Shown here: one piece after another, positions 7,144-7,492 of the stretch
How positions within the stretch are numbered: position 1 is the stretch's first letter
How the letters are laid out: each line of letters begins with the position of its first letter
Assembly (NCBI GenBank): GCA_964618785.1
Contig: CAZUCY010000154.1
Coordinates: 1 to 7,492 of the forward strand
From: FEN-1297 sp964618785
GTDB lineage: Bacteria; Bacteroidota; Ignavibacteria; Ignavibacteriales; Ignavibacteriaceae
Reading direction: 5' to 3'
DNA length: 7,492 bases
Translations under genes and position numbers: made by a program
The notes under the pieces: model-generated
The model's database searches: none
What the model was told of the DNA's origin: nothing
The model's input: the letters and a program-made list of their open reading frames with translations, nothing else

Positions 7144-7492
7144 TTAAATCACCGGTAAGGAAAATTGGATAATAGCGCCTGGCATTCTCTGTAAAATTTT
7201 TATATATCCGTTGTGCTTGTCTATTATACTTTTGCACAAATAAAGTCCATAGCTTGTTTTTCCAACAGCAATTACTTTATAAAAGGGATTTTCAATTTCA
7301 GGTGGAAACCCGGGGCCGTTATCTTCGATTTCCACATTAACGAAATTATCTTTGTAAGATGATTTGATAGTTATTGACACATCTTTTCTGGCTTCAACGG
7401 CATTATTAAATAAATTAACGAGCAGGTGTTGTATCTGTTCGGAATCATAATTGCATAAAGGGATTGCATTTAATTCAGTTTTAACAACTACC
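7144..7492 (-). CDS. Histidine-kinase ATPase (HATPase_c) domain protein, C-terminal part, runs off right edge
   Basis: 115 residues are visible, open to the window edge. The N-box LLVNLFNNAVEA is followed by G1 DNGPGF and the end of the ATP lid. The protein closes with YGLYLCKSIIDKHNGYIKI and a final LPVI. This is the C-terminal ATP-binding domain of a histidine kinase of the type with a short lid. The G2 box is odd: the usual GxGLGL reads KTSYGLYL, so one or two glycines that contact the nucleotide are replaced. Nucleotide binding or kinase activity may therefore be reduced. The GTG at 7380 could pass for a start but cuts off the N-box, so the real gene begins beyond the window. Any H-box or sensor domain is not visible. 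Confidence 0.85.
   Translation of the reverse strand, partial: VVVKTELNAIPLCNYDSEQIQHLLVNLFNNAVEARKDVSITIKSSYKDNFVNVEIEDNGPGFPPEIENPFYKVIAVGKTSYGLYLCKSIIDKHNGYIKILQRMPGAIIQFSLPVI

Noticed and set aside
1..7492. CRISPR arrays, tRNA or rRNA genes, insertion-sequence ends
   Set aside because: I found no repeat-spacer pattern, no cloverleaf-like or ribosomal sequence, no transposase motifs and no paired terminal repeats.

Overview
This AT-rich window holds two units, all of whose genes lie on the minus strand, so transcription runs from high to low coordinates. The low G+C content, mostly weak or absent Shine-Dalgarno sequences and the protein families point to a Bacteroidota/Ignavibacteriota-type (FCB group) bacterium. 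That assignment is an inference from style, not from a marker gene. The 100-base run of N (2058-2157) shows that this is a scaffolded draft assembly, possibly from a metagenome.

Right-hand unit (7492 down to 5405): three tightly packed genes. They are the C-terminal end of a histidine-kinase-type ATPase that runs off the right edge, a complete soluble PAS-domain histidine kinase, and a small polytopic membrane protein of the PAP2 / sphingomyelin-synthase-like phosphatase-transferase superfamily. The first two are separated by one codon and lie in the same frame (TAA-TTA-ATG). The last two overlap by four bases (ATGA). Together they look like a signalling operon with a lipid-phosphate enzyme attached. 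No response regulator is visible.

Left-hand unit (about 5404 down to 1): a type III restriction-modification locus. The complete Res subunit (889 aa, superfamily 2 helicase plus C-terminal PD-(D/E)xK nuclease) comes first. It is followed by a damaged Bro-N (antirepressor-type) gene, the assembly gap, and a beta-class DNA methyltransferase (Mod; DPPF then FCGSGTT). The Mod start lies in the gap and its last residues lie beyond the left edge. The order res - Bro-N - mod is the reverse of the textbook mod-res order.

The most interesting signals are in the spaces between genes. Upstream of res, a 26-codon reading frame with a good ribosome-binding site (5200-5280) reads like the first residues of a type III Mod protein. 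It may be the stub of an earlier mod gene that once preceded res. The Bro-N gene carries a frameshift and an in-frame TAG within its first 20 or so codons. A perfect 7-bp inverted repeat sits between res and the Bro-N gene and may be an operator. I see no new biochemical system. The best reading is a type III R-M locus that has been rearranged, with the gap hiding its key junction.
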